This document shows, piece by piece, positions 1 to 9,225 of a stretch of DNA of 52,157 nt. Position 1 is the stretch's first letter, and the number at the start of each line of letters is the position of its first letter. Made by a program: the position numbers and the translations under genes. The notes below the pieces were generated by a model. The model worked only from the letters and a program-made list of their open reading frames with translations, was not told where the DNA came from and did not search any database. This DNA is from an uncultured Aquimarina sp. (GTDB taxonomy: Bacteria > Bacteroidota > Bacteroidia > Flavobacteriales > Flavobacteriaceae). The stretch spans positions 1 through 52,157 of the forward strand of contig CANMMM010000025.1 of the NCBI GenBank assembly GCA_947498935.1, in the 5' to 3' direction.

Positions 1-16
1 TTTTTGTGTTGCACCA

Positions 17-24
17 CAAAGGTA
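17..24 (-). promoter_or_regulatory. Possible -7 promoter element facing out of the window
   Basis: Read on the minus strand this is TACCTTTG, which matches the Bacteroidota -7 consensus TAnnTTTG. It points left, toward a gene that would begin just outside the window. I see no convincing -33 TTTG at the usual 19-20 nt spacing, so this is a motif match only. Confidence 0.3.
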
Positions 25-120
25 ACTTTGAGGAACAAATTTCCCTTTCTCTTTTTGAAACGTTTAGGACGCTATTGTAATTTATCCTATAAAAATGAAC
101 TTTAATTTTAGAATTGTTTA

Positions 121-744
121 TTATTCTGCAAAGTAATTATCTTCTATATGTTGCTTATTAATGATTACTGATTGTCCTTTATTATTTTCTAGTACATATT
201 TTCCTGATGGCAATTGAGACAGGTCTACAACACCTACAGTCTTTGATAAAACATGTACTGTGTTTTTTAATTCAAATAATTTAATTACATCACCTTCTTC
301 AAAGTCCGTAACAATTACTAAGTCCCCATCTCTTTCTATGTACAAAGGATTAGTTTCTCTTCGAATGTAGAAATCTTCTAATTCCTTTCCTAAAGTTATA
401 TCTTTTATAACTCCAACTTCGCTGTCTTGTACTACATATTCAGTACCTAACTCCTCATCAAATATAATATCATCATCTGTTTTTTCGATCACCACAGATT
501 TACCTTCATTATTTTCTAACAAGTATGCTCCAGATGGTAACTGACTCAAATCTAATTCTCCTCGTGTTTTAGACAATACATGATCTCCAGTTTCGACTTC
601 AAATAACTTTATTTTATCCCCTTCTTTAAAGTTGACTACAACCACAGTCAATCCTTGTCTCGTAATTTGTAAATTGTTGTCTTCATTTTTAGCATATGAT
701 AAATTTAAAAACAACAGACAAAAAATATACAGTAAAGCCTTCAT
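121..744 (-). CDS. Secreted hypothetical protein with a duplicated beta-rich domain
   Basis: A 207-residue protein whose first 18 or so residues form a signal peptide ending near LSYA-K. It contains two copies of one unit, at about residues 26-88 and 136-198. Both carry EGDxIKLFE, HVLSKT, DLSQLPSGxY and LENNxG in the same order. The core 'DLSQLPSGxYxLE' resembles the end of T9SS type A sorting domains, where 'dLs.LpsGiYll' is common, but here it is internal and repeated and lacks the usual terminal KKI/V tail. The likely location is periplasm or cell surface. The function is unknown. The gene stands alone, with AT-rich DNA on both sides. An alternative is that it is a small adhesin-like or interaction protein built from sorting-domain-like folds. 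The coding call is secure because of the repeat conservation. Confidence 0.8.
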   Translation of the reverse strand: MKALLYIFCLLFLNLSYAKNEDNNLQITRQGLTVVVVNFKEGDKIKLFEVETGDHVLSKTRGELDLSQLPSGAYLLENNEGKSVVIEKTDDDIIFDEELGTEYVVQDSEVGVIKDITLGKELEDFYIRRETNPLYIERDGDLVIVTDFEEGDVIKLFELKNTVHVLSKTVGVVDLSQLPSGKYVLENNKGQSVIINKQHIEDNYFAE

Positions 745-1142
745 TTTGTGAGTTTTAAATTATAAAAATATTGCGTGAATGCCTTACAATATTAGTTCAT
801 AATTCCCTCTTTATGAAGCATTTCCATAGTTTTTAGATCAAAGTATTTTGATTTCCGATAAACTACACAAAATACGTACTTTATAACTTTTAATAAACAC
901 AAATACCTAACAATCAATTTATTAAAAATAAATACTTATTTAAAAAGAGGACATAATTCACAAAAAAATCGACAAAAAACACACTTCGTAAGAACTATTA
1001 ATCAAATAATAGCACTAAAAAAGTTAATTGAAATGAAATATTGCACCTTATATGTTAATTAAATCACAATTTAACATCGGTTAAAAAAATATATCGATAA
1101 AAATTACCACCTATACACGTAGTTTTACTTTGCTACTGCTCA
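745..1142. other. AT-rich intergenic region without recognisable gene
   Basis: About 400 bp of very AT-rich DNA lies between the start of the duplicated-domain gene and the terminator of the ECF operon. I see no reading frame of useful length, no tRNA-like fold and no copy of the two repeat families found elsewhere in the window. It must hold the promoter of the gene at 121-744. Confidence 0.5.
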
Positions 1143-1178
1143 TAAAAAAGCCTTATCATTTCACAAAATCATAAGGCA
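1143..1178 (-). terminator. Rho-independent terminator of the ECF operon
   Basis: The arms GCCTTAT (1150-1156) and ATAAGGC (1171-1177) form a hairpin. On the minus strand it is followed by a U-rich run (AAAAAA on the plus strand at 1144-1149). It lies about 25 bp past the stop of the DUF4097-like gene. Confidence 0.75.
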
Positions 1179-1203
1179 ATATATCCATTGTATGTAGTAT
1201 ACG

Positions 1204-2601
1204 TTATTTCAAAACCACATCACTATATTTAGCATTAATAGTAATTACTTTATCTGTATTACGGGTTTGATGATATCCATTTACCAGAACGTTTCCAAAA
1301 TTTCTCCTTGCACTTGCTTGTATATGATTCGGCACAGAAATACGACTCTGCGTACCATTATAGGCTATATTATATGGCACATCAGATGGCATTTGTAAGG
1401 TTACATCGCTATTATCTATCGCCATATCCAATATCGTAAACACACTCGATAACTTAGCCACTGTAATTGCTCCAAAACTGCTTCCTATTGCTCCGTTTTC
1501 TTCTAGTTCCTGAATATAAATATTACTAGAATCAGCATTGATTCTCAAGTTTTTGGCATTCTGTATACTACAGTTTTTTACATAATTCACAAATAATTGC
1601 CCCCCATCCCATCTTTTGACTTGTATCGGAGCGTACGAAGAGCGTATATACGTTTGCTCTCCTTTTATTTCATTTGCGATCAGAGGAGTATGTGCCAAAG
1701 AAGCAATCACATTCGTTATTTTGGATGGCAACGCTAAATTTCCATGCCGTACATTTAGTTTTAGATTAGCAGATACTGGCATACGTACTTTAATAATTCT
1801 ATCAACTGCTACTTTATGCCTAGGTTTAGCAGTATGATAACTGTACACCATTACATTCCCTCCATTTCCTCGTACTACTTGTACATTTTCTATCGCTACC
1901 GAGAATTGGGAAGCCCATGCCTGCATCTGTTGCGCAAAATCTTCTCCTTTCCAAGTGTTATGTGAATTTGCAGCTAACACTGTAGTGTTTTTACTCAATT
2001 CATTTACCCACTGACGCATTACATCATCCGAAGCATCACCAAACTTTTCTTTGATCTGTGCTCCCCATTGCTGTACATATTTTTCTTCATCTGCCTTGAA
2101 TTTTTGAGTATCAAAATTCATACTTGCTAGGTTTTCTGTCAGGGCACTTGGCATAGGATGATTTTCTATACGTTCCATCAAAGGGCTTAACATATCAGAA
2201 ATCATTGGAGCTAACACCTTAAATTCTTCTGAAGTAGTAATATCTATCGTATGCGCTACTGCTGGTACATCCTCTTTACCTTTCCAGAAATTTCCTGTGA
2301 TTGCATTAATTGTAATCTCTCTACTAGATCCCTCAGTTTCTACACGCCAATTCTCTAGTAAACGTTCTTTATTATCAGACGTAATTGCTTTTCCTTCGAT
2401 ATACGCGTCAATGGCTACCGTATTTTTATCCCATGTTTCGAATACAACTGCAGTATGACTTGTATTCAATCGTATCACTACATCTTCCTCTACAGCAAAT
2501 CTTTCACTCGCTTTATGTTCTATACGCTGAGCAAAAACTCCAGTACAACAGACTGCTGCGATCGTATATAAATTAAGCTTGTATATCTGTGTAATTTTCA
2601 T
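1204..2601 (-). CDS. DUF4097-like secreted beta-helix protein of an ECF operon
   Basis: A 465-residue protein with an N-terminal signal peptide (hydrophobic stretch at about residues 12-24, cleavage near FA-Q). The opening ('FAVEEDVVIRLNTSHTAVVF') and the C-terminal third, with repeated short strands on sugar- or lipid-like rungs (NIYIQELEEN, AITVAKLSS, ITINAKYSDVVL), resemble the DUF4097/DUF2807 adhesin-like families. Those families usually follow anti-sigma genes in Bacteroidota. Its start lies 29 bp inside the anti-sigma gene, so translation is probably coupled. The likely role is a periplasmic or surface protein whose amount is controlled by the adjacent sigma factor. The exact function is unknown, and the middle section (about residues 110-230) has no recognisable domain. 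Confidence 0.75.
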   Translation of the reverse strand: MKITQIYKLNLYTIAAVCCTGVFAQRIEHKASERFAVEEDVVIRLNTSHTAVVFETWDKNTVAIDAYIEGKAITSDNKERLLENWRVETEGSSREITINAITGNFWKGKEDVPAVAHTIDITTSEEFKVLAPMISDMLSPLMERIENHPMPSALTENLASMNFDTQKFKADEEKYVQQWGAQIKEKFGDASDDVMRQWVNELSKNTTVLAANSHNTWKGEDFAQQMQAWASQFSVAIENVQVVRGNGGNVMVYSYHTAKPRHKVAVDRIIKVRMPVSANLKLNVRHGNLALPSKITNVIASLAHTPLIANEIKGEQTYIRSSYAPIQVKRWDGGQLFVNYVKNCSIQNAKNLRINADSSNIYIQELEENGAIGSSFGAITVAKLSSVFTILDMAIDNSDVTLQMPSDVPYNIAYNGTQSRISVPNHIQASARRNFGNVLVNGYHQTRNTDKVITINAKYSDVVLK

Positions 2602-3181
2602 TCTGTATTGTTTCTAATTCTTTTAATTTACTCTTTAGCCTCTTCATTAACTGCAATCTAAATTGTAAATTTTCGATCATTGCTTCTACACTCTGCATAT
2701 TAGGCACTTCGATTAGCTCTTGATTCAGATCCTGATACTCCTTATCTAAATTCTGTAAGCGTTTCATAAAACTTTCTACCAGCTCTCTATTCGTATCATC
2801 TACAGTAATCTGGGACAAGTTTACCTTTAACGTCGTTAGGTAATATGTTTCAGCCTCTCCATAATCAGGATGCATTGCTGCTAGTGGTGATTTTTGTTTC
2901 GGTAATACTACTGTTGCATTTTTACTATTCAATACTGTCCCATCTACCAACTCCTTTCCATAGGCACCTTCTTTATCGAATTGATTAAATGTAAGTACTG
3001 AAACTGATAGTACAACCACTATACTTGCTGCAATATGCAACCAATTTATAGCTACTTTTTTCTTCTTTTTAGGAAGTTCTTTCTCTAGCCGCTCCATAAA
3101 ACGACTTTCATGTCCTTTTCTTATATAAGATGATGGCAGTTTATTATCCTGCTTTAACAACTCTCTAATATCCTGTCCCAT
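2573..3181 (-). CDS. Membrane anti-sigma-like protein
   Basis: A 202-residue single-pass membrane protein. About 45 cytoplasmic residues, rich in Lys and Arg just before the membrane, are followed by a transmembrane segment near residues 46-64 and a periplasmic part that becomes a charged helical or coiled-coil region at about 140-195. The order sigma factor, single-pass protein, secreted protein, with overlaps of 17 bp and 29 bp, is that of an ECF sigma/anti-sigma operon. No classic zinc-binding anti-sigma HxxxCxxC motif is present, so the assignment rests on position and topology. It probably holds the upstream sigma factor at the membrane. Confidence 0.7.
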   Translation of the reverse strand: MGQDIRELLKQDNKLPSSYIRKGHESRFMERLEKELPKKKKKVAINWLHIAASIVVVLSVSVLTFNQFDKEGAYGKELVDGTVLNSKNATVVLPKQKSPLAAMHPDYGEAETYYLTTLKVNLSQITVDDTNRELVESFMKRLQNLDKEYQDLNQELIEVPNMQSVEAMIENLQFRLQLMKRLKSKLKELETIQNENYTDIQA

Positions 3182-3710
3182 TCTTTACATGCTTTAATAA
3201 ACCTTGTAATTGTTTCTTTCCTCTATGTACCAAAGTACGTGATGCTACAGCTGTAATTCCTAATATCTCACTAATCTCTTTATGATCATATCCTTCTATT
3301 AGGAATAGCATTACTGCATATTTATATTTTTCTGGCAGTTGCTCGATAGCATTTTTTACCTCATCTACTGTTACCGCATCAGCCACAGACCAATCTTCCT
3401 GTTCTTCTACAGTACTCATCACTTGTTCATTGATAGCTACCATATTCATTTTTTTGGCTTTGAGCATATCTATACTCTTATTAATCACAATTCTTTTTAG
3501 CCAAGCACCAAAAGTTACATCTCCTGTAAACTGATGAAGTTTCATAAACGCTTTTATAAAAGCTTCTTGCATCGCTTCTTCTGCTTCAAAAGGATCTTTC
3601 AGGAATCGCAATGCCACATAATACATACCATCACAGTATTTACTATACAGTTTTTGCTGTGCCTTTCGATCATTGGCTCTACATTTTTCTATTAGCTCGC
3701 TCTGTAACAA
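3165..3710 (-). CDS. ECF RNA polymerase sigma factor (sigma-70 family)
   Basis: A 181-residue sigma factor. Region 2 spans about residues 10-80 and includes 'DPFEAEEAMQEAFIKAF' and 'GAWLKRIVINKSIDMLK'. Region 4 spans about 115-170 and includes 'LPEKYKYAVMLFLIEGYDHK' and 'EISEILGITAVASRTLVHRG', a helix-turn-helix that binds the -35 element. It is the first gene of a three-gene overlapping operon with a membrane protein and a secreted protein, so it probably drives its own operon in response to an envelope signal. The length is normal for the family. Its specific regulon cannot be read from this window. Confidence 0.9.
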   Translation of the reverse strand: MLQSELIEKCRANDRKAQQKLYSKYCDGMYYVALRFLKDPFEAEEAMQEAFIKAFMKLHQFTGDVTFGAWLKRIVINKSIDMLKAKKMNMVAINEQVMSTVEEQEDWSVADAVTVDEVKNAIEQLPEKYKYAVMLFLIEGYDHKEISEILGITAVASRTLVHRGKKQLQGLLKHVKNGTGY

Positions 3711-3873
3711 ACTTATTATCTTTTGGTTAGTAATTACTTTATAACACTTTCTGTACTCATGTCACTTATATAGACGGCATACTACTTGCTAATGTTACAA
3801 ATTTGTTGCCAAAAAACAACAAAACCTTCACAAATATATGATTTCCAAAAGTATATCCTCTACAGGCCATGAG

Positions 3874-5475
3874 TTAGTGTGCTGTCATAATCTCTTTAAA
3901 TTGCTGTCGCATCTTCCATTTTATGATTGTAGATGCCGTAAGAATACCACTGGCCATTGCTCCAGCGACTCCTACTACCGTAATATCTTGACCTGTTAAG
4001 TACAGTCCTTTTATAGCTGTTTTAGGAGTTAATTTATTTTCCTGAAAACGCAATGGTGTATGTGTCAAACCATACATTTCCCCTTGTGCATAGCCACTAA
4101 ATGTACGAGTAGATACAGGGGTAGACACTTCTTTATGAATAATATGAGGAGTAATTTGTGGGTATAATTTGGTCAGCAAATCCATCCCCTTTTTCATAAA
4201 GGTGTTTTTCATAGCTGTATATGCCTCACCGCGGTTTAACCAAGGAGCCTCTTTATAGGCTTCAAAATCCTGATAATTAGCTTTTACAATCAACTGTATC
4301 GTTGCCATGTCAGGATGTTCTCTATCCCATTCACTATCTTTTGCTGATGCAAAAGATATATAAGCAAAGGACAAAGGAGTTGTCTCATCTCCTACCACAG
4401 TAGCAGTAGCTATCGTATCGATATCCTGGGTGTCATACCACCAAACATTATACTTGGGTAATGCCAAAGAAGCTGCACTCTTATTCAATCCTATATACAG
4501 ACATAAATGCGCTGTAGAAGCACTAATGGCAGTTAGTTTCTGCAAACGATGCTTTATTTTTTCCTGACCGATCAAGTGTCTAAAAGTAGTATGCACCCCT
4601 ACACCACTGATCACATGCTTACAAGCATACGTCGTACCATTAACCACCAGTCCCTGTACACGCTGATGATCAATATGTATCTTTTCTACTTTCGCTTTTA
4701 CATACACTGTTACATTCAGTTGCTGCAAATGCCTTATAATTGTTTTGTGGATTTGGTTTGCACCACCTCTTGGATAATACCCTCCTTCCATAAAATGATT
4801 AACTACAATACTATGTATAGCGAAACTACTCTCTTTTGGAGAAAGACCATAATTACCACACTGTGCACATAATGCCGCTATTAACGATTCATTATCTGTA
4901 ATTTCTCGAAGCACATCATACGTACTCTTTTTAGAAAATCGACTGTGTAATTTTCTAAAAACACGTCCTAATGTCATGGCTAAAAAAGTAGGAAACGCTT
5001 TCTGAATAAAAAATAGCATATTTCGCTTCGCTGATGTGTCCAATAACGCTAAATACGCATCTATAGCCTCAGTATCTTCTGGAAAATAGGCATGAAATTT
5101 TTTTCTAAAATGCTCCTTTCCCGCTACGAACTCGTATTTCTTACCTCCTATCCATGCCACATCATACGGATCTCCAATAGCATCCCAATCTAATCGATCC
5201 GCTGATAAGTAGTTAAAAATACGACGTAGTTCCGTAGTTTCGTCCATATTCCCTACATAATGCACGCCTACATCCCAACTTAACCCTTGTTTTCTCTTAA
5301 AAGCATGTGTAAATCCACCTGGTGTATAATGCTGTTCTAATACTGCTACTTTTTTACCTGCTTTCGCCAAAAAAACAGCAGTAGTAAGTCCGCCAATTCC
5401 AGAGCCTATAATCACATACGTATCAGGTGTAAATTGTATATCTGAAGTAAATTTCTTGTAGGATTTTGTGACCAT
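3874..5475 (-). CDS. FAD-dependent phytoene desaturase/retinol saturase-like oxidoreductase
   Basis: About 533 residues. The N-terminal Rossmann motif 'YVIIGSGIGGLTTAVFLAKA' is followed by the ADP-ribose-binding Glu in 'VLEQHYTPGG'. 'GLSWDVGVHYVGNM' and a C-terminal FAD-contact segment 'KGLYLTGQDITVVGVAGAMA' place it in the CrtI/RetSat/carotenoid isomerase group. Its probable action is FAD-dependent desaturation, saturation or isomerisation of a polyene; the substrate is unknown. The reading frame extends five codons upstream to a TTG, but the ATG at 5475 (MVTKSYKKF) sits closer to the conserved core and is preferred. It stands alone, without carotenoid genes next to it, and is divergent from the DUF2911 gene. 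Confidence 0.85.
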   Translation of the reverse strand: MVTKSYKKFTSDIQFTPDTYVIIGSGIGGLTTAVFLAKAGKKVAVLEQHYTPGGFTHAFKRKQGLSWDVGVHYVGNMDETTELRRIFNYLSADRLDWDAIGDPYDVAWIGGKKYEFVAGKEHFRKKFHAYFPEDTEAIDAYLALLDTSAKRNMLFFIQKAFPTFLAMTLGRVFRKLHSRFSKKSTYDVLREITDNESLIAALCAQCGNYGLSPKESSFAIHSIVVNHFMEGGYYPRGGANQIHKTIIRHLQQLNVTVYVKAKVEKIHIDHQRVQGLVVNGTTYACKHVISGVGVHTTFRHLIGQEKIKHRLQKLTAISASTAHLCLYIGLNKSAASLALPKYNVWWYDTQDIDTIATATVVGDETTPLSFAYISFASAKDSEWDREHPDMATIQLIVKANYQDFEAYKEAPWLNRGEAYTAMKNTFMKKGMDLLTKLYPQITPHIIHKEVSTPVSTRTFSGYAQGEMYGLTHTPLRFQENKLTPKTAIKGLYLTGQDITVVGVAGAMASGILTASTIIKWKMRQQFKEIMTAH

Positions 5476-5584
5476 AAATATGTTGCTCAAATCAAAAGCA
5501 CAACTATCTTTACAGTAAAAGTACGTAATTATGCGTATATTGAATACGCAAAAGCCCCCTTTTAATCTTTAAAAAACACCCCAG

Positions 5585-6145
5585 ATGTCTAAATTAATGA
5601 AACGATCCATCCTAGTAGTACTTGGAATCATTCTCATCGCTGTGGCCATCAGAATGGTACTACGACAAACCACCAAAATATACAGTCCCGAAGAAACCAT
5701 CTCCCATACCAGCTCAGAACAAGCCACATATACTGTTTTCTATAACAGACCCTATAAAAAAGGCAGAGCAATCTTTGGAACGCTCGTACCTTATGGTCAG
5801 GTATGGAGAACTGGCGCCAATGAAGCCACTACTTTTACCACAGATAGAGACGTGCTGATCGACGGCTCTACGCTAAAATCAGGCACCTATTCCCTATGGA
5901 CCATCCCTAACCAAGACTCTTGGAAAGTAATCTTTAATGGTTTTCAATACGATTGGGGAATTAATATGATCGACGGCACTCCTGCCCGTGACCCCGAATA
6001 TGATGTAATTACGCTCGAAGTCCCCGTACAGCATTTACTCAATCCTGTAGAGCAATTCTCTATTTATTTTAAAGAAGCCAACGGGTTCTCCATCATGTAT
6101 CTCGCTTGGGACACGACAGCTATTGCAGTCCCCATTAAATCATAA
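5585..6145 (+). CDS. DUF2911 domain protein, membrane-anchored or secreted
   Basis: A 186-residue protein with a hydrophobic segment at about residues 9-24 that acts as signal or anchor. The rest is the DUF2911 domain, with the hallmark run of 'RPYKKGRAIFGTLVPYGQVW', 'RTGANEATTF' and 'GTYSLWTIP', then 'WKVIFN'. Members are periplasmic or extracytoplasmic beta-rich proteins of unknown function, common in Bacteroidota. The start is one of two close ATGs (residues 1 and 5), and I kept the first. The 3' end is followed within 40 bp by a family A repeat. The upstream 95 bp contains a small inverted repeat, TGCGTAT/ATACGCA, at 5532-5550. Confidence 0.85.
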   Translation: MSKLMKRSILVVLGIILIAVAIRMVLRQTTKIYSPEETISHTSSEQATYTVFYNRPYKKGRAIFGTLVPYGQVWRTGANEATTFTTDRDVLIDGSTLKSGTYSLWTIPNQDSWKVIFNGFQYDWGINMIDGTPARDPEYDVITLEVPVQHLLNPVEQFSIYFKEANGFSIMYLAWDTTAIAVPIKS

Positions 6146-6183
6146 GTATACCACAATAGCGTACTTTTTATATAAAATAATGA

Positions 6184-6273
6184 GGGCGTTACCACAAGGG
6201 TCGGGCTATCCGTTATATCTTTTTTGTTTTTTTAAAGGAAAACAAAAAAGGATGCCACTACTATCCCTAACGC
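6184..6273 (+). repeat. Family A intergenic repeat, copy 1 (hairpin subtype)
   Basis: The element begins GGGCGTTA and ends ATCCCTAACGC, so its ends pair (GCGTTA/TAACGC). The centre has a poly-pyrimidine/poly-purine hairpin (CTTTTTTGTTTT with AAAACAAAAAAG). The same ends and a 'GGTCGGGCTATCCG' block recur at 13155, 16931, 33652, 43430 and 45824. It lies between the DUF2911 gene and meaB. Confidence 0.85.
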
Positions 6274-6401
6274 AAAAACAAACTCAATGCACTCATACTT
6301 ACTTTACGTTTTTGATTAAAGGAGAGCTCAATTAAAAAAATACCATTATCAAACAGCAGGAATCACTATTTTTACACAACTAATTTATAGCTAGATGACC
6401 T

Positions 6402-7466
6402 ATGACTTCTGATGATTCAAACTCCCCACATACAAATCCACAGGCAATTCATCGATTTAAAAAATTACAACGCAAAACAATCGACAGCACTGCTATTTTC
6501 GAGGGAATCATCGCTGGTAACGCTACTGAATTAAGCAAAGCGATCACACTAGTAGAAAGCACACACCACAAACATCAAGAAATCGCACAGCAATTAATTG
6601 AACTGTGCCTACCCCATAGTGGAAACGCTATACGATTGGGCATCACAGGCGTTCCCGGTGTAGGTAAAAGTACATTCATAGAAGCGCTAGGTTCCTTACT
6701 GATTCAAAAAGGTAAAAAAGTAGCCATACTCGCTATAGACCCTAGTAGTACGATCTCTGGAGGCAGTATTCTAGGCGATAAAACTCGTATGGAAAGCCTA
6801 GTACGCTCTCCTAATGCCTTTATCAGACCTTCTCCCGCAGGAAACTCGCTAGGAGGCGTAGCCCAAAAAACCCGAGAATCGATCATTCTAGCAGAAGCCG
6901 CTGGATACGATATCATCATCATAGAAACCGTAGGAGTAGGACAAAGCGAAACGATGGTACACAGCATGGTTGATTTCTTTTTATTGCTCAAATTAGCTGG
7001 TGCTGGCGATGAATTACAAGGCATCAAAAGAGGAATTATAGAAATGGCAGACGCCATCATTATCAACAAAGCTGATGGCGATAATCAGGTACGTGCATTA
7101 GAAGCCAAAAATCAATTTACAAAAGCACTACACCTTTACCCTACTACACAAAGCACTTGGACACCACAAGTACGCACCTGTAGCGGATTGCATGCCCAAG
7201 GAATTGAAGAAATCTGGCAACTCATTACCCAGTATATCGAACTAACGACTGCCAATGGTTTCCTAGCCAATAATAGAATAGCGCAAAACAAATTCTGGTT
7301 GCTACAAACCATCGAAGAACAACTAAAAAACATATTTTACCAGCATCCAGCTATCCAAACAGCACTGCCGCAACAGCTAAAAGCCATCCAACAACGTACC
7401 ACTACTCCATTTGCTGCAGCAGCACAACTACTAAAACTAACCAACCCCATAAAAAACAATTCTTAG
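6402..7466 (+). CDS. meaB: Methylmalonyl-CoA mutase-associated GTPase MeaB
   Basis: A 354-residue G3E-type GTPase. The Walker A motif GVPGVGKST is at residues 83-91, 'AIDPSSTISGGSILGDKTRM' (about 111-130) is the MeaB/ArgK signature, and NKAD at 222-225 is the base-specificity motif. MeaB protects adenosylcobalamin-dependent methylmalonyl-CoA mutase and gates cofactor loading in the cytosol. The mutase genes are not in this window, so here it is separated from its partner. The stop codon TAG at 7464-7466 coincides with the first base of a family B repeat, so the repeat abuts the gene directly. Length and motifs are complete. Confidence 0.95.
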   Translation: MTSDDSNSPHTNPQAIHRFKKLQRKTIDSTAIFEGIIAGNATELSKAITLVESTHHKHQEIAQQLIELCLPHSGNAIRLGITGVPGVGKSTFIEALGSLLIQKGKKVAILAIDPSSTISGGSILGDKTRMESLVRSPNAFIRPSPAGNSLGGVAQKTRESIILAEAAGYDIIIIETVGVGQSETMVHSMVDFFLLLKLAGAGDELQGIKRGIIEMADAIIINKADGDNQVRALEAKNQFTKALHLYPTTQSTWTPQVRTCSGLHAQGIEEIWQLITQYIELTTANGFLANNRIAQNKFWLLQTIEEQLKNIFYQHPAIQTALPQQLKAIQQRTTTPFAAAAQLLKLTNPIKNNS

Positions 7467-7628
7467 AAGTGGTTTAACCTTTTTTGATTTCAGCGAACAT
7501 CGTAAGATATTGTGATCAAATACAGTGATTTTTTAGTTGCATAGCAGCGCTCGAAAACTAAAAAATTGCAAAATTTGAGTACAAAAGATCGTTTTTATAG
7601 CAAAACGAAAAAAGTTTAAACCACTTCT
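7466..7628. repeat. Family B intergenic repeat, copy 1 (complete, inverted ends)
   Basis: About 163 bp with inverted ends: GAAGTGGTTTAAC at the left and GTTTAAACCACTTC at the right. The interior includes 'TTGCATAGCAGCGCT' and 'AAAGATCGTTTTT', which recur in the fragment at 43314. It starts on the last base of the meaB stop codon and lies upstream of the BCCT gene. Confidence 0.8.
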
Positions 7629-7693
7629 TAGTTAAAAACAACCCTAAACTACTATAAGAATCGTTATTTTTAGCCTGCTTAAAATCTGATGAC

Positions 7694-9205
7694 ATGCATG
7701 TTTTAAAAAAACACCCCTTATTAGTACTCTCCATAGCCATCCTTTTATTTTTTTCTATCTTCTTATATTTCTTTACCTCGGCTACCTATACCTATATCGC
7801 CACCTTCTCGCTCTTTATACGGCAGTGGTTTGGTCCATTTTATCTATGGCTAGGTCTAGGATGTGTGCTTCTTTTACTCGTATTAGGAATATCACGCCTC
7901 GGCAAACGACGCTTAGGCAATGCCTCGGATCGTCCCGAATTTTCGAGACTTGCATGGATTTCTATGCTATACAGTGCCGGTATGGGCGCAGGCATTTTAC
8001 TTAGAGCCGTACAAGAACCCGTATATATGTATCAACACCCTCCGATACAGACAGGAGCTACCGCTGCCACTATTGCCCTAGAATACACTTTTTATCAATG
8101 GGGATTTACAGCTTGGGCTTTCTATGCACTATTTGCTATTAGTATTGGATACTATATATTCACACAATCCAAAAAAATAATACCTAGCACTGCCTTTAGT
8201 GGGCTCGCGACATATTTCAATTCCCATCGTACGCTAAAAAACGTATATCTATTCATCGATGTACTAGCCATACTTACCACAGTATTTGGATTGGTTGCTG
8301 CCATTGGATTAGGAACAACTCAAATTCGCGGAGGACTCACCCATCTACTCCACCAAGAATTAGGCATTACTACGTCTATTCTACTTCTACTACTTATTGC
8401 AGGGCTCGCTTTTATCTCTGTGTACAATGGAGTACAAAAAGGAATCAAACAACTTTCTACATGGAATATTTATGCGACACTCGCACTGCTATTTTTTGTA
8501 CTGATTCAGAGTGATATTATTGCCATTTTTACTCAATTCTTTACTGCTTTGTACCACTATTGCATCGATTTTATTCCATTAAGCATTGCATATGGACAGT
8601 ACAATCCTGGAACAGCATTCCTAACAGATTGGACATATTACTATTGGGCATTTTGGTTGGCATGGGCTCCCTTTACAGGTATTTTTATTGCCCGTATTTC
8701 TAAAGGACGTACCTTAAGAGAACTTATTATAGGCGTATTACTCATTCCGTCATTAGGTACCTTTTTTTGGTTTACTACTTTCGGAGAATCAGCATTCCAA
8801 CTGCTTTCTACAGCAGCTAGCACTCCTCCAAAATTCGACAATGTTTTTACCTCTATATTCCTGTTTTTTGAGCAATATCCATTTCAGGGAATCATCAATG
8901 GAGTTGTCATCGCACTACTCATCAGTTTTTTAGTCACCTCTTTAGATTCTGCCATCTTTGTACTCAGCATGTTTACCGATGGGGGCAATCATACCCCAGC
9001 TAAGAAACATCGCATACTATGGAGTATCATACTTACCCTATTTGCAATTGGGATATTATTACTAGGTAACTCAAAAGCGGATAGTAATATACTGGTCGCC
9101 ACGCAAAAGCTACTAATTATTACTTCACTGCCTTTTGCGCTATTAATGATCGTAATGAGTGTATTGTTTCTAAAAGACTTTCTAAAAAAAGAATCCTATG
9201 ACTAA
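7694..9205 (+). CDS. BCCT family (betaine/carnitine/choline-type) transporter
   Basis: A 503-residue polytopic membrane protein with about 12 hydrophobic segments. The BCCT signature is clear around residues 316-350: 'DWTYYYWAFWLAWAPFTGIF' then 'IARISKGRTLRELIIG'. The glycine-rich segment in TM3 reads 'YSAGMGAGILL' followed by RAVQEP. Most betaine-type members have a Trp-Gly pair before that EP, which is changed to Arg-Ala here, so the substrate may differ from glycine betaine. The likely role is uptake of a quaternary ammonium or other compatible solute, driven by Na+ or H+. It is shorter than osmoregulated BetP-type members and lacks a long regulatory C-terminus. The start ATG at 7694 follows the family B repeat by 65 bp. 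Confidence 0.9.
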   Translation: MHVLKKHPLLVLSIAILLFFSIFLYFFTSATYTYIATFSLFIRQWFGPFYLWLGLGCVLLLLVLGISRLGKRRLGNASDRPEFSRLAWISMLYSAGMGAGILLRAVQEPVYMYQHPPIQTGATAATIALEYTFYQWGFTAWAFYALFAISIGYYIFTQSKKIIPSTAFSGLATYFNSHRTLKNVYLFIDVLAILTTVFGLVAAIGLGTTQIRGGLTHLLHQELGITTSILLLLLIAGLAFISVYNGVQKGIKQLSTWNIYATLALLFFVLIQSDIIAIFTQFFTALYHYCIDFIPLSIAYGQYNPGTAFLTDWTYYYWAFWLAWAPFTGIFIARISKGRTLRELIIGVLLIPSLGTFFWFTTFGESAFQLLSTAASTPPKFDNVFTSIFLFFEQYPFQGIINGVVIALLISFLVTSLDSAIFVLSMFTDGGNHTPAKKHRILWSIILTLFAIGILLLGNSKADSNILVATQKLLIITSLPFALLMIVMSVLFLKDFLKKESYD

Positions 9206-9225
9206 AGATGGAGCTGTTCTAGTAG

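Noticed and set aside
7558..7740. 60-residue minus-strand frame near the BCCT start
   Set aside because: It runs through a family B repeat and the BCCT 5' end; the amino-acid pattern is not protein-like.
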